Shown here: positions 1-10,454 of the stretch, piece after piece
Numbering within the stretch: the first letter of the stretch is position 1
Layout of the letters: every line of letters starts with the position of its first letter
Source of the DNA: Fodinibius saliphilus
GTDB taxonomy: Bacteria; Bacteroidota; Rhodothermia; Balneolales; Balneolaceae
Reading direction: 5' to 3'
Assembly (NCBI RefSeq): GCF_005869845.1
Contig: NZ_VAWF01000003.1
Coordinates: 248,001 to 312,000 of the forward strand
DNA length: 64,000 nucleotides
The notes under the pieces: generated by a model
Told to the model about the DNA's origin: nothing
Database searches by the model: none
Seen by the model: the letters and a program-made list of their open reading frames with translations, nothing else
Translations under genes and position numbers: made by a program

Positions 1-1
1 A

Positions 2-1426
2 AATCCTGAATGGAATCCGGAAGATGTGCGGTATTCGGTGATCCGTTATTTCGCTTCAGATATTAGAAATGCTTACGGTCCTCATGTTCATGATCCGAGA
101 ACGGGACAGATTTTAGAGAGTGATATCGGTTGGTACCATAATGTGATGAGCCTGCTTAGAAACTGGTATTTTGTGCAAACAGCCGCAGTAAATCCTGATG
201 CCCGTACGGTCCATTTCAAAGATGAAGTGATGGGTAAACTCGTTCGTTTCGTTTCGGCACACGAAGTAGGTCACACGCTGGGTCTACCACACAACTGGGG
301 ATCAAGTTATGCATTCCCTGTCGATTCTTTACGCTCTCCATCTTTTACCTCTACCCATGGTACCGCGCCTTCCATCATGGACTATGCTCGTTTTAATTAC
401 ATAGCACAGCCCGGCGATGGAGTAGAAAGCTTTGGCCCGGATATTGGACAGTATGATGAGTGGTCTATCAAATGGGGCTATTCTTGGTTCCCAGAAGGGA
501 TGAGCAAAGAGGAGAAAGAAGCCAAGCTTAATGAATGGACTCGCGAGCGAGCTGACGATCCGGTCTATTTTTATGGACGACAATCGGGCAGTAAAATTGA
601 TCCCCGTTCGCAAAATGAAGACCTCGGTAATGATGCGATGAAAGCAAGTGAGCTGGGTATTGCTAATCTAAAGCGTATTACTGCGAACTTGGTAGAATGG
701 ACTAAACAAGAGGGTGAGAATTTTGCCGAACTCGAAGAGCTTTATGGAAGTATTCTCAACCAATGGGGACGATATATGGGCCACGTGACCAAAAATATTG
801 GTGGGGTCTATGAAAATAATAAGACCTATAGCCAAGAGGGTGCGGTCTATGAGTTTGTTCCTGAAGAGAAGCAGCAACGTGCTATGGATTTCCTTATTGA
901 TTACGGATTCCATACTCCTGGTTGGGTCCTGGATAGTGATATACTGGATCGCATTAACCAATCAACCGTTGTTGATAATATGCGAGATGCACAGGTGGGT
1001 GTCCTTAATGAGGTCACTGATCCACAGCGTATTGCCCGTCTTATAGAGTTTGATGCACGTTCTGCTGATGATACCTATAATGCTTTTGAGATGATGGATG
1101 ATCTGAGGAATGGTATCTGGAGTGAGCTAAATGATCATGATGTGATCGATGTTTATCGTCGTAATCTGCAACGAGCTTATATCGAACGTATGGAGCACTT
1201 AATGACAGAAGAGTTGCCAAGTATTCCTGAGGCTTTTAAGGAGTTCATAGGCTGGACTGATGTTAATGTAAGTCAGTCGGATATTCGCCCTGTTGTTCGT
1301 AACCAGCTTGAGCTGCTTCTTGATGATGTTCAAGGTACAAAGAGGAGAGTTCGTGATCGTGCTACAAGGGTGCATCTGAATGATGTGGAAGTACGTATTG
1401 AAAATATTCTTAACCCTGATGATTAA
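2..1426 (+). CDS. Zinc-dependent metalloprotease (DUF5117-type), 3' part
   Basis: C-terminal 474 residues of a secreted-type zinc metalloprotease; the frame is open to the left edge, so the real start lies before the window. The metal-binding helix HEVGHTLGLPH is visible near residue 85 of the visible part, with the two His and the Glu of the HExxHxxGxxH metzincin motif. Upstream context around DIRNAYGPHVHDPRTGQI and the downstream APSIMDYARFNY methionine-turn-like segment fit the DUF5117/DUF4953 family common in Bacteroidota. The last 250 residues are helical and presumably form the family's C-terminal domain. It is followed by its own terminator. Substrate unknown. Confidence in the family is high, in the role moderate. 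Confidence 0.88.
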   Translation, partial: NPEWNPEDVRYSVIRYFASDIRNAYGPHVHDPRTGQILESDIGWYHNVMSLLRNWYFVQTAAVNPDARTVHFKDEVMGKLVRFVSAHEVGHTLGLPHNWGSSYAFPVDSLRSPSFTSTHGTAPSIMDYARFNYIAQPGDGVESFGPDIGQYDEWSIKWGYSWFPEGMSKEEKEAKLNEWTRERADDPVYFYGRQSGSKIDPRSQNEDLGNDAMKASELGIANLKRITANLVEWTKQEGENFAELEELYGSILNQWGRYMGHVTKNIGGVYENNKTYSQEGAVYEFVPEEKQQRAMDFLIDYGFHTPGWVLDSDILDRINQSTVVDNMRDAQVGVLNEVTDPQRIARLIEFDARSADDTYNAFEMMDDLRNGIWSELNDHDVIDVYRRNLQRAYIERMEHLMTEELPSIPEAFKEFIGWTDVNVSQSDIRPVVRNQLELLLDDVQGTKRRVRDRATRVHLNDVEVRIENILNPDD

Positions 1427-1470
1427 AATAAATTTGCTTAAAACAGCGAAATACATTTTCTAATAGTATA

Positions 1471-1499
1471 AAGCCCCGGCAATAGTCGGGGCTTTTTTG
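1471..1499 (+). terminator. Rho-independent terminator after metalloprotease
   Basis: An 8-bp stem, AAGCCCCG / CGGGGCTT, encloses an 8-base loop and runs into T6. It lies 45 bases after the stop codon of the metalloprotease. Confidence 0.9.
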
Positions 1500-1603
1500 T
1501 AAGAACAACATTTTTTTACATCCTGCTCTTGCAAATCGGTTTTGCATTCAATAGCATAAGGAATTGGGAAACAGTAATTATTTAAAAATGAAATTGAGGT
1601 TAT

Positions 1604-4600
1604 ATGAAAGCTTCTTTTGTACAAAAGGGAATAGGTAGGATCACGTTGATAGCGTTTGTGACGTTTTTTCTTACTGCCGTAGCCGGTGCTCAAAATCTTG
1701 ATATGGAAAAATTTAAAGATATGGAGCCACGGAATATCGGTCCGGCAGGTATGAGTGGGCGAATTACAGCAATCGATGTGGTAACTGAAAATCCTGATAT
1801 TATATACAGTGGTGCTGCTTCAGGTGGATTGTGGAAATCTGAAAGTGGGGGAGTCGATTGGGAACCTGTTTTTGATGACCAAGAGGTACACTCTATTGGC
1901 GCTATTGATATCTACCAAAAGAATCCCAGTATTGTTTGGGTGGGTACTGGAGAAGGGAACCCCCGAAACAGTGCAACGATGGGAGGTGGCGTCTATAGAA
2001 GCATTGACGGTGGCCGAAGTTGGGAGTTTATGGGTTTAAAAGAAACGCGTACCATCCACCGTATTATTGTACATCCCGAAAACCCGGATATTGTTTATGT
2101 AGGAGCACAGGGTAATCCTTGGGGCGATACTGAAGCCCGCGGCGTCTATAAAACCACAGATGGTGGAGAGACTTGGGACAAGATACTTTACAATAACGAT
2201 AGAACAGGTGTTGCTGATCTGGTTATGGATCCGTCGAATCCCAATAAGTTATTTGCTGCAATGTGGGAATACCGTCGTTGGCCTTGGTTTTTTGAGTCGG
2301 GTGGAGAAGGATCCGGCCTATATCGATCTGTAGATGGAGGTGAGAATTGGACTGAGGTTACTGATGAGGATGGATTACCAAAAGGTCCGCTGGGACGTAT
2401 TGGTCTGGCCATAGCACAGAGTAATCCCGATCGCGTTTATGCATGGGTGGAATCAAATAATAATGCATTGTATCGCAGTAATGATGGAGGCTACAACTGG
2501 GAGAAAACGGTAGAGATGTCGGAAGATCCTGATATGGGGAACCGACCTTTTTATTATGCTGATATCTATGTAGATCCCCATAATGAAAACCGAGTGTACA
2601 GCTTATACAGCTTTTTGTCGGTTAGTCAAGATGGCGGAAAATCTTTCGATAGTATATATCCCTATTACAACTATATTCATCCCGATCATCACGCATTCTA
2701 TATTCATCCCGAAGATCCGTCATTTATTATTGATGGTAATGATGGAGGAATGAATATTTCTCATGACCGTGGTAAAAGTTGGCGTTTTGTACAGAATATC
2801 CCCGTTGCTCAGTATTATCATATTAATGTGGATATGCAGTATCCTTATAACGTGTATGGTGGTATGCAGGATAATGGTTCTTGGCAGGGACCGGCATATA
2901 TTTGGCGACAGGGTGGAATCCGAAATTCTTATTTCCAAGAAATTTATTTTGGAGACGGATTTGATGTAGTTATTGACTCAAGTAATGCTCGTTATGCATA
3001 CGCAATGTCGCAGCAAGGTAATGTGGGGCGTGTTGATCTTGAGACCGGTCATTCGCGTTTTTCTAAGCCGGTAAATCCTGAAGGAGAAGAGCTTCGGTTC
3101 AACTGGGATGCAGCTATTTCGCTGGATCCTTTTGACGATGAAACCGTTTATTTTGGTAGCCAATTTGTACATAAGAGTACAAATAAAGCTGACAGTTGGT
3201 CGATCATTTCACCGGATTTAACTACGAATGATACGACGAAACAGAAACAGCACAAGAGCGGTGGATTAACGTATGATGCTACGGGAGCTGAGAATTATAC
3301 GACCATTACTGCTATTGCACCTAGCCGGTTACAGGATGAAGTTATTTGGGCCGGTACTGATGACGGGAATGTACATGTGAGCAAAAACGATGGGGAAAGC
3401 TGGACAAAGGTGTCAGATAATTTTGATGAGGTTGCTGAAGGCAGTTGGGTTACACAGATCAAGACCTCACACTATAATGAAGGAGAAGCGGTAGTGGTAC
3501 TAAATGACTATCGACGTAATAATTGGGCACCTTATATTATGCGGACCACGGATTATGGCGAAAGTTGGGAGAATATTGTAGAAGGGAAGGGGCTTGATGG
3601 TTATGCTCTTTCTTTTGTTCAAGATCCTGAGGAAGCTGATTTAATGTTTGCCGGTACTGAGTTCGGTCTTTATGTAAGTATCGATGGCGGTGACCGTTGG
3701 ACCGAATGGACTAATGGATATCCTGCGGCTTCAACCTATGATATGGTTATTCATCCGCGGGAGCATGATCTGGTAATCGGAACTTTTGGTCGGGCCGCAT
3801 GGGTATTGGATGATATACGCCCGTTACGTGAGTTGGCTCGTAAAGGGACAGAAGAGTTGGAGAAAAAAGTAAATGTGTATCCTGCCCCGGATGCTTATTT
3901 AGCATCAACTTTCCAGGCTTCCGGTACACGTTTTGCCGGTGATGCTATTTACAAAGGTGAAAATCGCCAAATGGGAGCCAGACTGACGTACTCTGTTTCC
4001 AAAGATAAAGGCACTGAGGATGCTGAAGCTGGCAAGAAAGAAAAAGAGCAGAAAGTAACCATTGAAATTTATGACAATGAGGGTAAAAAAATACGAACAT
4101 TAGAAGATACTCCCGAACACAATGGCATAAATAGAATGACGTGGCAGTTAAGAGAAAAAGGGGTTCGCGGTCCCAGTCGTGACTTACCTAGAGAAGATGC
4201 ACCGGAGCCTGCCGGTCCGGAAGTACTGCCGGGTTCATATAAAGTGAAGATGACATATGGGGATCAATCTGATTCTACTATGGTGCAGGTCCATTTCGAT
4301 CCTCGTATTGAATATAATATGAGTGATCTCAGGGCTGTTCAGGATATGCAGCACGAATTGATGTCATTGCAGGGCACTGCTGCTGAAGCTACAAACCAGC
4401 TTCACAAAGCAAATGATATGATTGAGACTGCAGAAAAACTTATTGCTGAAGCCAAAAAAGCAGAAAGTATGAGTGAGGATAGGCTGGATTCACTTACGAC
4501 TCAAACAAATGCGGTTAAAGACTCTGTAAAAGCATTATTGACCTTTGTTTTGGGTGAAGAAAATGATGATAAGCAGGGTATTATTCGAAATCCTGAACCA

Positions 4601-4822
4601 ACGGTACAGCGTGACCTATGGGCGCCGAGTGGTTATCTGAGGGGGGCTATTAGTGGGCCTACTCAGAAAGAGAAGCGTCTGATGAAAAAGGCACGTAGTT
4701 CTGTAAAAGAAGCCGTTAAGAAGATTAATACCTTTTTTGAAAAGGAATGGCCTGCGTATATAGAAACAATGGACAACGCAGAGTTGAGTCCATTTAAGGA
4801 GTTTGAATCGATAGATTATTAA
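1604..4822 (+). CDS. Secreted Asp-box (BNR/VPS10-like) beta-propeller protein
   Basis: 1072-residue exported protein often annotated as glycosyl hydrolase or WD40/YVTN/BNR repeat protein. A Sec signal peptide ends near AVAGAQ (about residue 30). At least ten Asp-box motifs (S/T-x-D-G-G-x-x-W) follow between residues 75 and 710, for example SIDGGRSW, TTDGGETW, SVDGGENW, SNDGGYNW and SIDGGDRW, indicating two sortilin/VPS10-like propellers. Residues about 780-900 look like a beta-sandwich with a PGSYKVKMTYGD ending, and about 905-1000 are predicted helical coiled coil. Glycosidase activity is not supported by any visible catalytic motif; a peptidase-associated or ligand-binding role is equally possible. 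A GAGG-like stretch precedes the ATG at 1604. Confidence 0.85.
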   Translation: MKASFVQKGIGRITLIAFVTFFLTAVAGAQNLDMEKFKDMEPRNIGPAGMSGRITAIDVVTENPDIIYSGAASGGLWKSESGGVDWEPVFDDQEVHSIGAIDIYQKNPSIVWVGTGEGNPRNSATMGGGVYRSIDGGRSWEFMGLKETRTIHRIIVHPENPDIVYVGAQGNPWGDTEARGVYKTTDGGETWDKILYNNDRTGVADLVMDPSNPNKLFAAMWEYRRWPWFFESGGEGSGLYRSVDGGENWTEVTDEDGLPKGPLGRIGLAIAQSNPDRVYAWVESNNNALYRSNDGGYNWEKTVEMSEDPDMGNRPFYYADIYVDPHNENRVYSLYSFLSVSQDGGKSFDSIYPYYNYIHPDHHAFYIHPEDPSFIIDGNDGGMNISHDRGKSWRFVQNIPVAQYYHINVDMQYPYNVYGGMQDNGSWQGPAYIWRQGGIRNSYFQEIYFGDGFDVVIDSSNARYAYAMSQQGNVGRVDLETGHSRFSKPVNPEGEELRFNWDAAISLDPFDDETVYFGSQFVHKSTNKADSWSIISPDLTTNDTTKQKQHKSGGLTYDATGAENYTTITAIAPSRLQDEVIWAGTDDGNVHVSKNDGESWTKVSDNFDEVAEGSWVTQIKTSHYNEGEAVVVLNDYRRNNWAPYIMRTTDYGESWENIVEGKGLDGYALSFVQDPEEADLMFAGTEFGLYVSIDGGDRWTEWTNGYPAASTYDMVIHPREHDLVIGTFGRAAWVLDDIRPLRELARKGTEELEKKVNVYPAPDAYLASTFQASGTRFAGDAIYKGENRQMGARLTYSVSKDKGTEDAEAGKKEKEQKVTIEIYDNEGKKIRTLEDTPEHNGINRMTWQLREKGVRGPSRDLPREDAPEPAGPEVLPGSYKVKMTYGDQSDSTMVQVHFDPRIEYNMSDLRAVQDMQHELMSLQGTAAEATNQLHKANDMIETAEKLIAEAKKAESMSEDRLDSLTTQTNAVKDSVKALLTFVLGEENDDKQGIIRNPEPTVQRDLWAPSGYLRGAISGPTQKEKRLMKKARSSVKEAVKKINTFFEKEWPAYIETMDNAELSPFKEFESIDY

Positions 4823-4846
4823 CTGTTTCGTATATACCTATAAAGG

Positions 4847-4883
4847 AAAAAGGGCAACAGATGTTATGACTGTTGCCCTTTTT
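4847..4883. terminator. Bidirectional terminator between convergent genes
   Basis: AAAAAGGGCAACAG and CTGTTGCCCTTTTT form a 14-bp perfect stem with a 9-base loop, flanked by A-tract and T-tract, so it can end transcription from both the propeller gene (+) and the DUF5020 gene (-). Confidence 0.9.
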
Positions 4884-4910
4884 ATATGCTTAGAAAGAGT
4901 AGGTATAACA

Positions 4911-5612
4911 CTAGAATGTCCAACGCATAGCGAGAGTAGGATTCACCATTACTCCTTTATGTCCGCCGAAATTGGAGCTGACTTCAACTTCAGTACCGGC
5001 AGATAAGTGATCATTGAAATTGTACCATAGTTGTGGTTCTGTTAAGAATACATATTCGGCATTAGTGGGAGCACCTGATTCATCAAATACAACATTTTCT
5101 TCTTTCCAAAAATCTGAGAAACCGGTGAAAGAGACTTTGCCGTTTAAAAAGTGCAGTCCCCAAACAGCAGTTAACTGAAAAGAGTTATTCTGTTCCTTAT
5201 TTTCGATATATTTATACATAGCATGCAACGTTAATGTTTTAGAGAAGTCACTGTTGCTAAAGGTATAGCCGCCCCCGAATAAATAAGCGCTGTTTATGGG
5301 TGCGGAAAAATTACTGGTTCGGAACATACCACTGTTATATTCGGCATGAATAGTAAAGGGATTATCCCAGAATTTTAAGTCTCTGGCTATTTCTAGGTAC
5401 GAAAGAGATACTCCGTCTACATTTGCTACTTTCCCTCCGTAGTTAAAGTCTACAAAGAAGAAGGTGCTGCCATAATCATCTGTCTTAAACATCTCTATAG
5501 TGGTAGTTAGCATCTGGCGATCATTTCCAAAGTCGTAATGCGTTTGGATATTTTGAGCACTGACTGAAGTATAGGCTACAGTTATCAGAACAATGAATAA
5601 GAACTTTTTCAT
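4911..5612 (-). CDS. DUF5020 family outer-membrane protein
   Basis: 233-residue protein with a signal peptide (cleavage after SVSAQ, about residue 20) and a pattern of alternating aromatic strands ending in ...AMRWTF, the terminal Phe expected of an outer-membrane barrel. The start of the mature part, NIQTHYDFGNDRQMLTTT, is characteristic of DUF5020, a Bacteroidota family related in shape to Tsx nucleoside channels. Function not established; a small solute channel is plausible. It sits just downstream of a chemoreceptor gene on the same strand (40 bases apart) and may be co-transcribed with it. Confidence 0.82.
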   Translation of the reverse strand: MKKFLFIVLITVAYTSVSAQNIQTHYDFGNDRQMLTTTIEMFKTDDYGSTFFFVDFNYGGKVANVDGVSLSYLEIARDLKFWDNPFTIHAEYNSGMFRTSNFSAPINSAYLFGGGYTFSNSDFSKTLTLHAMYKYIENKEQNNSFQLTAVWGLHFLNGKVSFTGFSDFWKEENVVFDESGAPTNAEYVFLTEPQLWYNFNDHLSAGTEVEVSSNFGGHKGVMVNPTLAMRWTF

Positions 5613-5652
5613 AAAATTATATTTGTGTATTAAATTAGTTAGTCAACTATTG

Positions 5653-7611
5653 TTAGAAGTCACTGAAATCTCCATCATCAAAGGGAATAAGCTCTTCAAC
5701 GGAAGAACCATTATCAGATGATTGTTGCTTGGTATGGCCGTTAGAAGATCCATTTTGGTGGCCATTACTGTTATTCCCACTGTTGTTACCCAATCCATTA
5801 TAGTTTTTAAGGGGAGGTGATGGTTCGTTGTCATCACCGGCCAAACTCTTAAGTTCACGGACAATATCGTTTAGTTCATTAGCTTGAGAAGAGAGCTCTT
5901 CGGCTGAGCTGGCTGATTCTTCAGAAGCTGAAGCATTCTTTTGTACTACATTGTCCATTTCGGCCATGGTAGAATTCATCTGTTGGATGCCAACGGCTTG
6001 TTCTTTTGAAGCTGCAGAAATTTCAACAACCAGTGTGCTAACATTGGAAACACTGTCTTCAATTTTTTCAAGGTTTTCAGAAACTTCTTCAGCTACGTCC
6101 GTACCTCGTTCCGTACTTTCTTGGGATTTTTGAATAAGTTCTGATGTGTTCTTTGCTGCTTCAGCACTTCGTTGAGCCAGATTACGTACCTCTTCTGCCA
6201 CTACAGCAAAACCTTTACCGGCCTCACCCGCTCGTGCTGCTTCAACGGCTGCATTAAGGGCCAACAGATTAGTTTGAAAGGCGATATCATCAATTGTTTT
6301 AATAATCTTGGAAGTCTCCAGGGCCGATTCTTTAATCTCTTCCATTGCTCCAGACATGCGGTCCATGGCGTCAACCCCTTCTTTCACTAAGGGTTTTGCT
6401 CGTTTCATGGCTGTTTCTGCCTCACTGGAATTTTCATCAGTTTGATTAATTTGAGCAGACATTTCTTCTAGGGAAGATGTAGTTTCTTGGAGGCTCGCAG
6501 CCTGTTCATTGGCACTTTCGGCCAGTTCCTGACTGGAGCTTGAAAGCTGGTCAGAAGAAGTATTAACCTGTTCAGCCCCACTTTTGAGGCGGTCAATAAT
6601 ATGTTGCAAGGCGGTAGTAGTAGAATAGCTGGTCCAATAACCCAATAATAGCGTGACGAGAGCAGCAATTGCCACACCAATACCCAAAACCCAAGTATAC
6701 TTTGTTACCGTGGCTGTAGTAAGTTTGCCTTGTTTGTTGGTATTATCTCGTGCAGCTTTATTCAGATCTGCAGAGTTCCAATAAATACCATTATTAGTTT
6801 CGAAAGCTTCATTTCGTTTGGCTACTACATTTTCTTTACTATTAATAAAATCATTCGTTGCAGCAATATTCTCATCAAGAGTGTTGAGGGCGTTATCTAC
6901 TGATCCAGTAGTATTAGACGATAGTGTTGCTAATGATTCGCGTGCTTCATTTAGCATTGAAGTAACTTGTGAAAGGGTTTCAATATTTCGAGAATTTAAG
7001 GCATTCCAAAGGTTGCGGCGGCTCTCGATAAGTTGTGCTTTCACTTCACTTGCTACAAGGGCTTGTTCTGCCGGCAGGGTATCAACGGCTTCTTGTAGTG
7101 CTTCAACTGCTTCTCGGTAGGTTTCAACCGATTGCTCTTTTTGTTTTTCGGCCTCGATAGTTGCTTCATGATAGTTCCCGATAGCTTTCCGGTAAGCAGT
7201 CGCTGATGTTCGAAGTTCTCCAATTTTTTTGCCTAAAACAGGAAGGTCCTGTTCTTCACTAAGGTCATCTGCAGCGGTAATAACGCTATCAATTTTTCCG
7301 AAATATTTGGTCATGTGGTCATACAGTTGTTTATCGTACTGTATTTGGTATCGGAGCTGTGTAAACCCAATCTCACTTACACTTTCTTTTAATTCTGTTG
7401 AAAGTTTCCATTCCGGTTGATAGGCTTGCTCAAGCCGTTCTGAATATCCGTTAATGGTGCTAAGTGCATAGATCCCAATAAGACCTAATAATATTGTTAC
7501 AACTGTACCGACGACTCCTAATCTAAAAATACGTTTACCTATAGTTCGGTTGTCGTTGCTGTCACTTATATTTGAACTAATATTTCCAAAAAACTCTTCT
7601 ATAAAACTCAT
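5653..7611 (-). CDS. Methyl-accepting chemotaxis protein 1
   Basis: 652-residue chemoreceptor. Short cytoplasmic N-terminus, TM1 about 31-52, a helical periplasmic sensor about 55-300 (four-helix-bundle type), TM2 about 306-326, then the signalling coiled coil with the hairpin tip containing [20 protein letters not shown] (about 447-466), which docks CheA/CheW. I see no convincing HAMP domain: the methylation helix begins within about 20 residues of TM2. The C-terminus is a low-complexity Asn/Gly/His/Ser linker ending in [14 protein letters not shown]. The same ending occurs in the neighbouring receptor. The two are clearly tandem duplicates. No che genes occur in the window. Confidence 0.95.
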   Translation of the reverse strand: MSFIEEFFGNISSNISDSNDNRTIGKRIFRLGVVGTVVTILLGLIGIYALSTINGYSERLEQAYQPEWKLSTELKESVSEIGFTQLRYQIQYDKQLYDHMTKYFGKIDSVITAADDLSEEQDLPVLGKKIGELRTSATAYRKAIGNYHEATIEAEKQKEQSVETYREAVEALQEAVDTLPAEQALVASEVKAQLIESRRNLWNALNSRNIETLSQVTSMLNEARESLATLSSNTTGSVDNALNTLDENIAATNDFINSKENVVAKRNEAFETNNGIYWNSADLNKAARDNTNKQGKLTTATVTKYTWVLGIGVAIAALVTLLLGYWTSYSTTTALQHIIDRLKSGAEQVNTSSDQLSSSSQELAESANEQAASLQETTSSLEEMSAQINQTDENSSEAETAMKRAKPLVKEGVDAMDRMSGAMEEIKESALETSKIIKTIDDIAFQTNLLALNAAVEAARAGEAGKGFAVVAEEVRNLAQRSAEAAKNTSELIQKSQESTERGTDVAEEVSENLEKIEDSVSNVSTLVVEISAASKEQAVGIQQMNSTMAEMDNVVQKNASASEESASSAEELSSQANELNDIVRELKSLAGDDNEPSPPLKNYNGLGNNSGNNSNGHQNGSSNGHTKQQSSDNGSSVEELIPFDDGDFSDF

Positions 7612-8121
7612 ATTTATATACCCTTCGGCAATTATATTATTAAGTATTGATTACTGGATTTCGATTTATTCTCCTCATTAGTATTAGTGAAGCATAGAGT
7701 TTTGGAATTGTTCAAGATCTAACCTTCAAAATATCCTTCCCAATCCTACTTCTTTGTAGTGATAACGAAGAGAGCCTGGTAAACCGAAACTTTCTACCTT
7801 TTATTTGTTCGGTTGATATATTGTCACGTTTTAACTTCTACTGAAATAGGTCAATATATGTACCCTAAAATGACCGTATTCACAGCTACACTATTATTGG
7901 CCCCAGTATTTTAAAATGGGCCTTTTTCGCTGATATAGTTATCGGGTAAAATTAGAATTACTTAAATCTTAACAAGAGATTGGAAGCAGTGCAGTTTATT
8001 AAGGGCAGAGATCAAAGAAATTGGGTATTGCGGTTTTTTTAATGCCCCGGGTTGGTAGTAAATAACTACTTTTAACATACCCGGGCATTGTCTATGGATA
8101 TTAACTCACGAAATAGAGTTG
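7612..8121. other. 510-bp intergenic region between the two chemoreceptors
   Basis: No credible coding frame on either strand. It holds the upstream region of receptor 1, and, near receptor 2's stop codon, the GC-rich hairpin listed separately. A structured-looking patch at about 7740-7800 (minus strand) has small stems but matches no riboswitch I can name. Confidence 0.6.
8041..8089 (-). other. Stable GC-rich hairpin downstream of chemoreceptor 2
   Basis: AATGCCCGGGT at the 5' side (minus strand) pairs with ACCCGGGGCATT, with one bulged base, and a smaller hairpin (GTAGT/ACTAC) sits in the loop. It lies 33 bases beyond the receptor's stop. There is no T-tract after it on the minus strand (A7 follows instead), so it is not a standard intrinsic terminator; it may protect the mRNA 3' end. 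Confidence 0.5.
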
Positions 8122-10113
8122 CTAGAAACTGCTGAAATCCTCATCATTGTCAAATGGAATTAGTTCATTACCTAAAGAACGATCGTTATTAGGACTGGAC
8201 TGGTTAGAGTGGTCGTTATTGTTGTGTCCATTTGTAAATTCTTTTGGAGAATGCTGATCAAGATAACGATTCTTCGCTTGTTTACTACTGCTATAATCAT
8301 TGTCAGATTGTTGGGTATCGCCTCCAGCTAATTGTTTGAGCTCGTTAACAATATCATTTAACTCATTAGCTTGAGAAGAGAGTTCTTCTGCCGAGCTGGC
8401 TGACTCTTCAGAAGCCGAAGCATTCTTTTGTACAACTCCATCCATTTCAGCCATTGTAGAGTTCATTTGTTGAATACCAACAGCTTGTTCTTTTGAGGCT
8501 GCCGATATTTCTTCAACCAGTATACTTACATTACCAGCACTGTCTTTAATTTTTGCCAAGTTCTCTGAGACTTCATCAGCCATTTCGGTCCCCCGCTCGG
8601 TACACTCCTGTGACTGCTGAATGAGTTGGGCGGTATCTTTAGCTGCTTCAGCACTTCGCTGTGCCAGATTTCGGACTTCTTCTGCTACTACAGCAAAACC
8701 TTTACCGGCTTCTCCTGCTCGTGCTGCTTCAACGGCTGCATTAAGGGCCAACAGATTAGTCTGAAAGGCGATATCATCAATTGTTTTAATGATTTTGGAA
8801 GTCTCCAGCGCCGATTCCTTAATTTCTTCCATGGCTCCCGACATCCGGTCCATGGCCTCAACACCTTGGGCAACCAGGGGTTGAGCATGTTGCATCGCTT
8901 GTTCAGCTTCGGTAGAGTTTTCATCGGTCTGATTAATTTGTGCTGCCATCTCTTCAAGTGATGAAGTAGTTTCCTGGAGACTAGCCGCTTGCTGATTTGA
9001 GCTTTCCGCTAAATCTTGGCTGGCACTTGAGAGTTGATGAGATGAAGATTTGACCTGTTCAGCACCACCCCTGAGACGATCAATGATATTTTTAAGTGCT
9101 GCTGTTGTAGAACGACTGGTCCAAGAGCTTAATGCCAAGGTCCCCAACACTGCTAATGCTACACCTATTCCTAAAATCCAGATGAAGTTTGATACAGAAG
9201 TATTTGTAATATTCCCTTGTTCATTCGCATTTTCACGGGCAATTTTATTCATATCTACGGCCTCCCAGTAAATTCCCTGGTTGCCGTCAAAAGCATCCTT
9301 ACCTCTTTTTACAAGCTCTTCCCGTGATGCGATATAACTTTTTGTCGCAGCAATATTATTTTTCACACTTGTGATGACACTTCCTAAAGAGTTTTGGGCT
9401 GCATTAGATAAGGAGGGGGCTTCATTTATGTTTTCCAGTGATTGGTGGGTTTCTGCCAGGCGAGGGATTACATTTTTAAGTTCTTCTATATTGTCACTGT
9501 TAACAGCCGACCAGAACATTTTTCGGTTATTCGTGAATTCACTTAGAAGTTTAGCTGCTACAATAGTTTTTTCGCCTTCAAGCGTATTTATTGCTTCTTG
9601 CCAATTTTGGTAAGCTTTTTGGAAGCTACTCTTAGTTCGTTTGCGATCAGCAATGGCTTGTTCGGTGGTTTCGTGGAACGCTACAATTGCTTCTTTATAA
9701 GTATTAGCAGCAGATTTCAGAGTGCTAATTCTGTTACTCAAATTAGGTAGGTCTTGCCGTTGGGCCAGGTCATCAGATTCGTTAATAACACTATCAATCT
9801 TACCAAAATATTTCATCATATAATCATAGAGTCCGTTGTCATATTTTATTTGATAACGGAGATGAGTAAACCCAATTTCAGCAACATTTTCTTTTAATTG
9901 TGTTGATAGTCGCCATTCGGGATGATGCGCCTGCTCCAACTTCTCGGAATAGCCGTTAATGGTAGTCAATGAATAAATAGCGAATAAACCTAGAACAAGT
10001 GTTATGATCGTTCCAACTACACCTAGAAAAAAGATGCGTTTCCCGATGGTTTTTTTATCATCGTTAGATGTCCCTATTCGGAGATCCCCTAATAATTTCT
10101 TTATGAAATCCAT
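8122..10113 (-). CDS. Methyl-accepting chemotaxis protein 2
   Basis: 663-residue paralogue of the receptor at 5653-7611, with the same architecture: TM1 about 28-50, helical periplasmic sensor, TM2 about 308-328, no clear HAMP, signalling tip [20 protein letters not shown], and a Ser/Asn/His-rich linker ending in [15 protein letters not shown]. The periplasmic part is noticeably more diverged from its sister than the signalling part, as expected if the two sense different ligands. The conserved acidic-aromatic tail ending in Phe may be a tether for adaptation enzymes, analogous to the C-terminal pentapeptide of enteric receptors (inference). Confidence 0.95.
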   Translation of the reverse strand: MDFIKKLLGDLRIGTSNDDKKTIGKRIFFLGVVGTIITLVLGLFAIYSLTTINGYSEKLEQAHHPEWRLSTQLKENVAEIGFTHLRYQIKYDNGLYDYMMKYFGKIDSVINESDDLAQRQDLPNLSNRISTLKSAANTYKEAIVAFHETTEQAIADRKRTKSSFQKAYQNWQEAINTLEGEKTIVAAKLLSEFTNNRKMFWSAVNSDNIEELKNVIPRLAETHQSLENINEAPSLSNAAQNSLGSVITSVKNNIAATKSYIASREELVKRGKDAFDGNQGIYWEAVDMNKIARENANEQGNITNTSVSNFIWILGIGVALAVLGTLALSSWTSRSTTAALKNIIDRLRGGAEQVKSSSHQLSSASQDLAESSNQQAASLQETTSSLEEMAAQINQTDENSTEAEQAMQHAQPLVAQGVEAMDRMSGAMEEIKESALETSKIIKTIDDIAFQTNLLALNAAVEAARAGEAGKGFAVVAEEVRNLAQRSAEAAKDTAQLIQQSQECTERGTEMADEVSENLAKIKDSAGNVSILVEEISAASKEQAVGIQQMNSTMAEMDGVVQKNASASEESASSAEELSSQANELNDIVNELKQLAGGDTQQSDNDYSSSKQAKNRYLDQHSPKEFTNGHNNNDHSNQSSPNNDRSLGNELIPFDNDEDFSSF

Positions 10114-10454
10114 ATACCTTACCTAATATCTTTATTATAGTTTTTAAGAAGCATATAAATAATATGTGTTGAATTACGTTTTCAGGTAGGATAGTGACAG
10201 TTTTAGCTGTCTATTTTATATCTCTTTACAGTGATATCGTTATCATATCATGTAAAAGAAATGATTGACTCAAATTGTCCCGCGAAGTCAATATGTAATA
10301 ATTACCTAACCTAAATACTTATATGGAGCATCCCAATCCCTGTAATTCATGCAGGGCTGCAAACCTTAGGTATGGTTATCGGTAACAATTATTTTTTCTT
10401 AAATACCCTTTTTAAAAGGAGAGAGGGCTTGATTATTTGTCGTTTGAAGGGACG
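10114..10454. other. 341-bp intergenic region, no gene seen
   Basis: AT-rich, no plausible coding frame. It contains a short hairpin at 10338-10356 (CCCTG / CAGGG, 9-base loop) without a T-tract. It holds the promoter region of chemoreceptor 2 and the 3' region of the symporter operon. Confidence 0.5.

Noticed and set aside
7735-7805. Structured-looking stretch upstream of chemoreceptor 1 resembling a c-di-GMP riboswitch in its GG/CC spacing
   Set aside because: The conserved core (GCAAAGC... and the tetraloop-receptor pair) could not be found on either strand; only small stems are present.
8626-8961. Long antisense frame inside chemoreceptor 2 and its twin in chemoreceptor 1
   Set aside because: Mirror of the highly conserved signalling tip; the same antisense frame appears in both receptors purely because the sense sequence is conserved.
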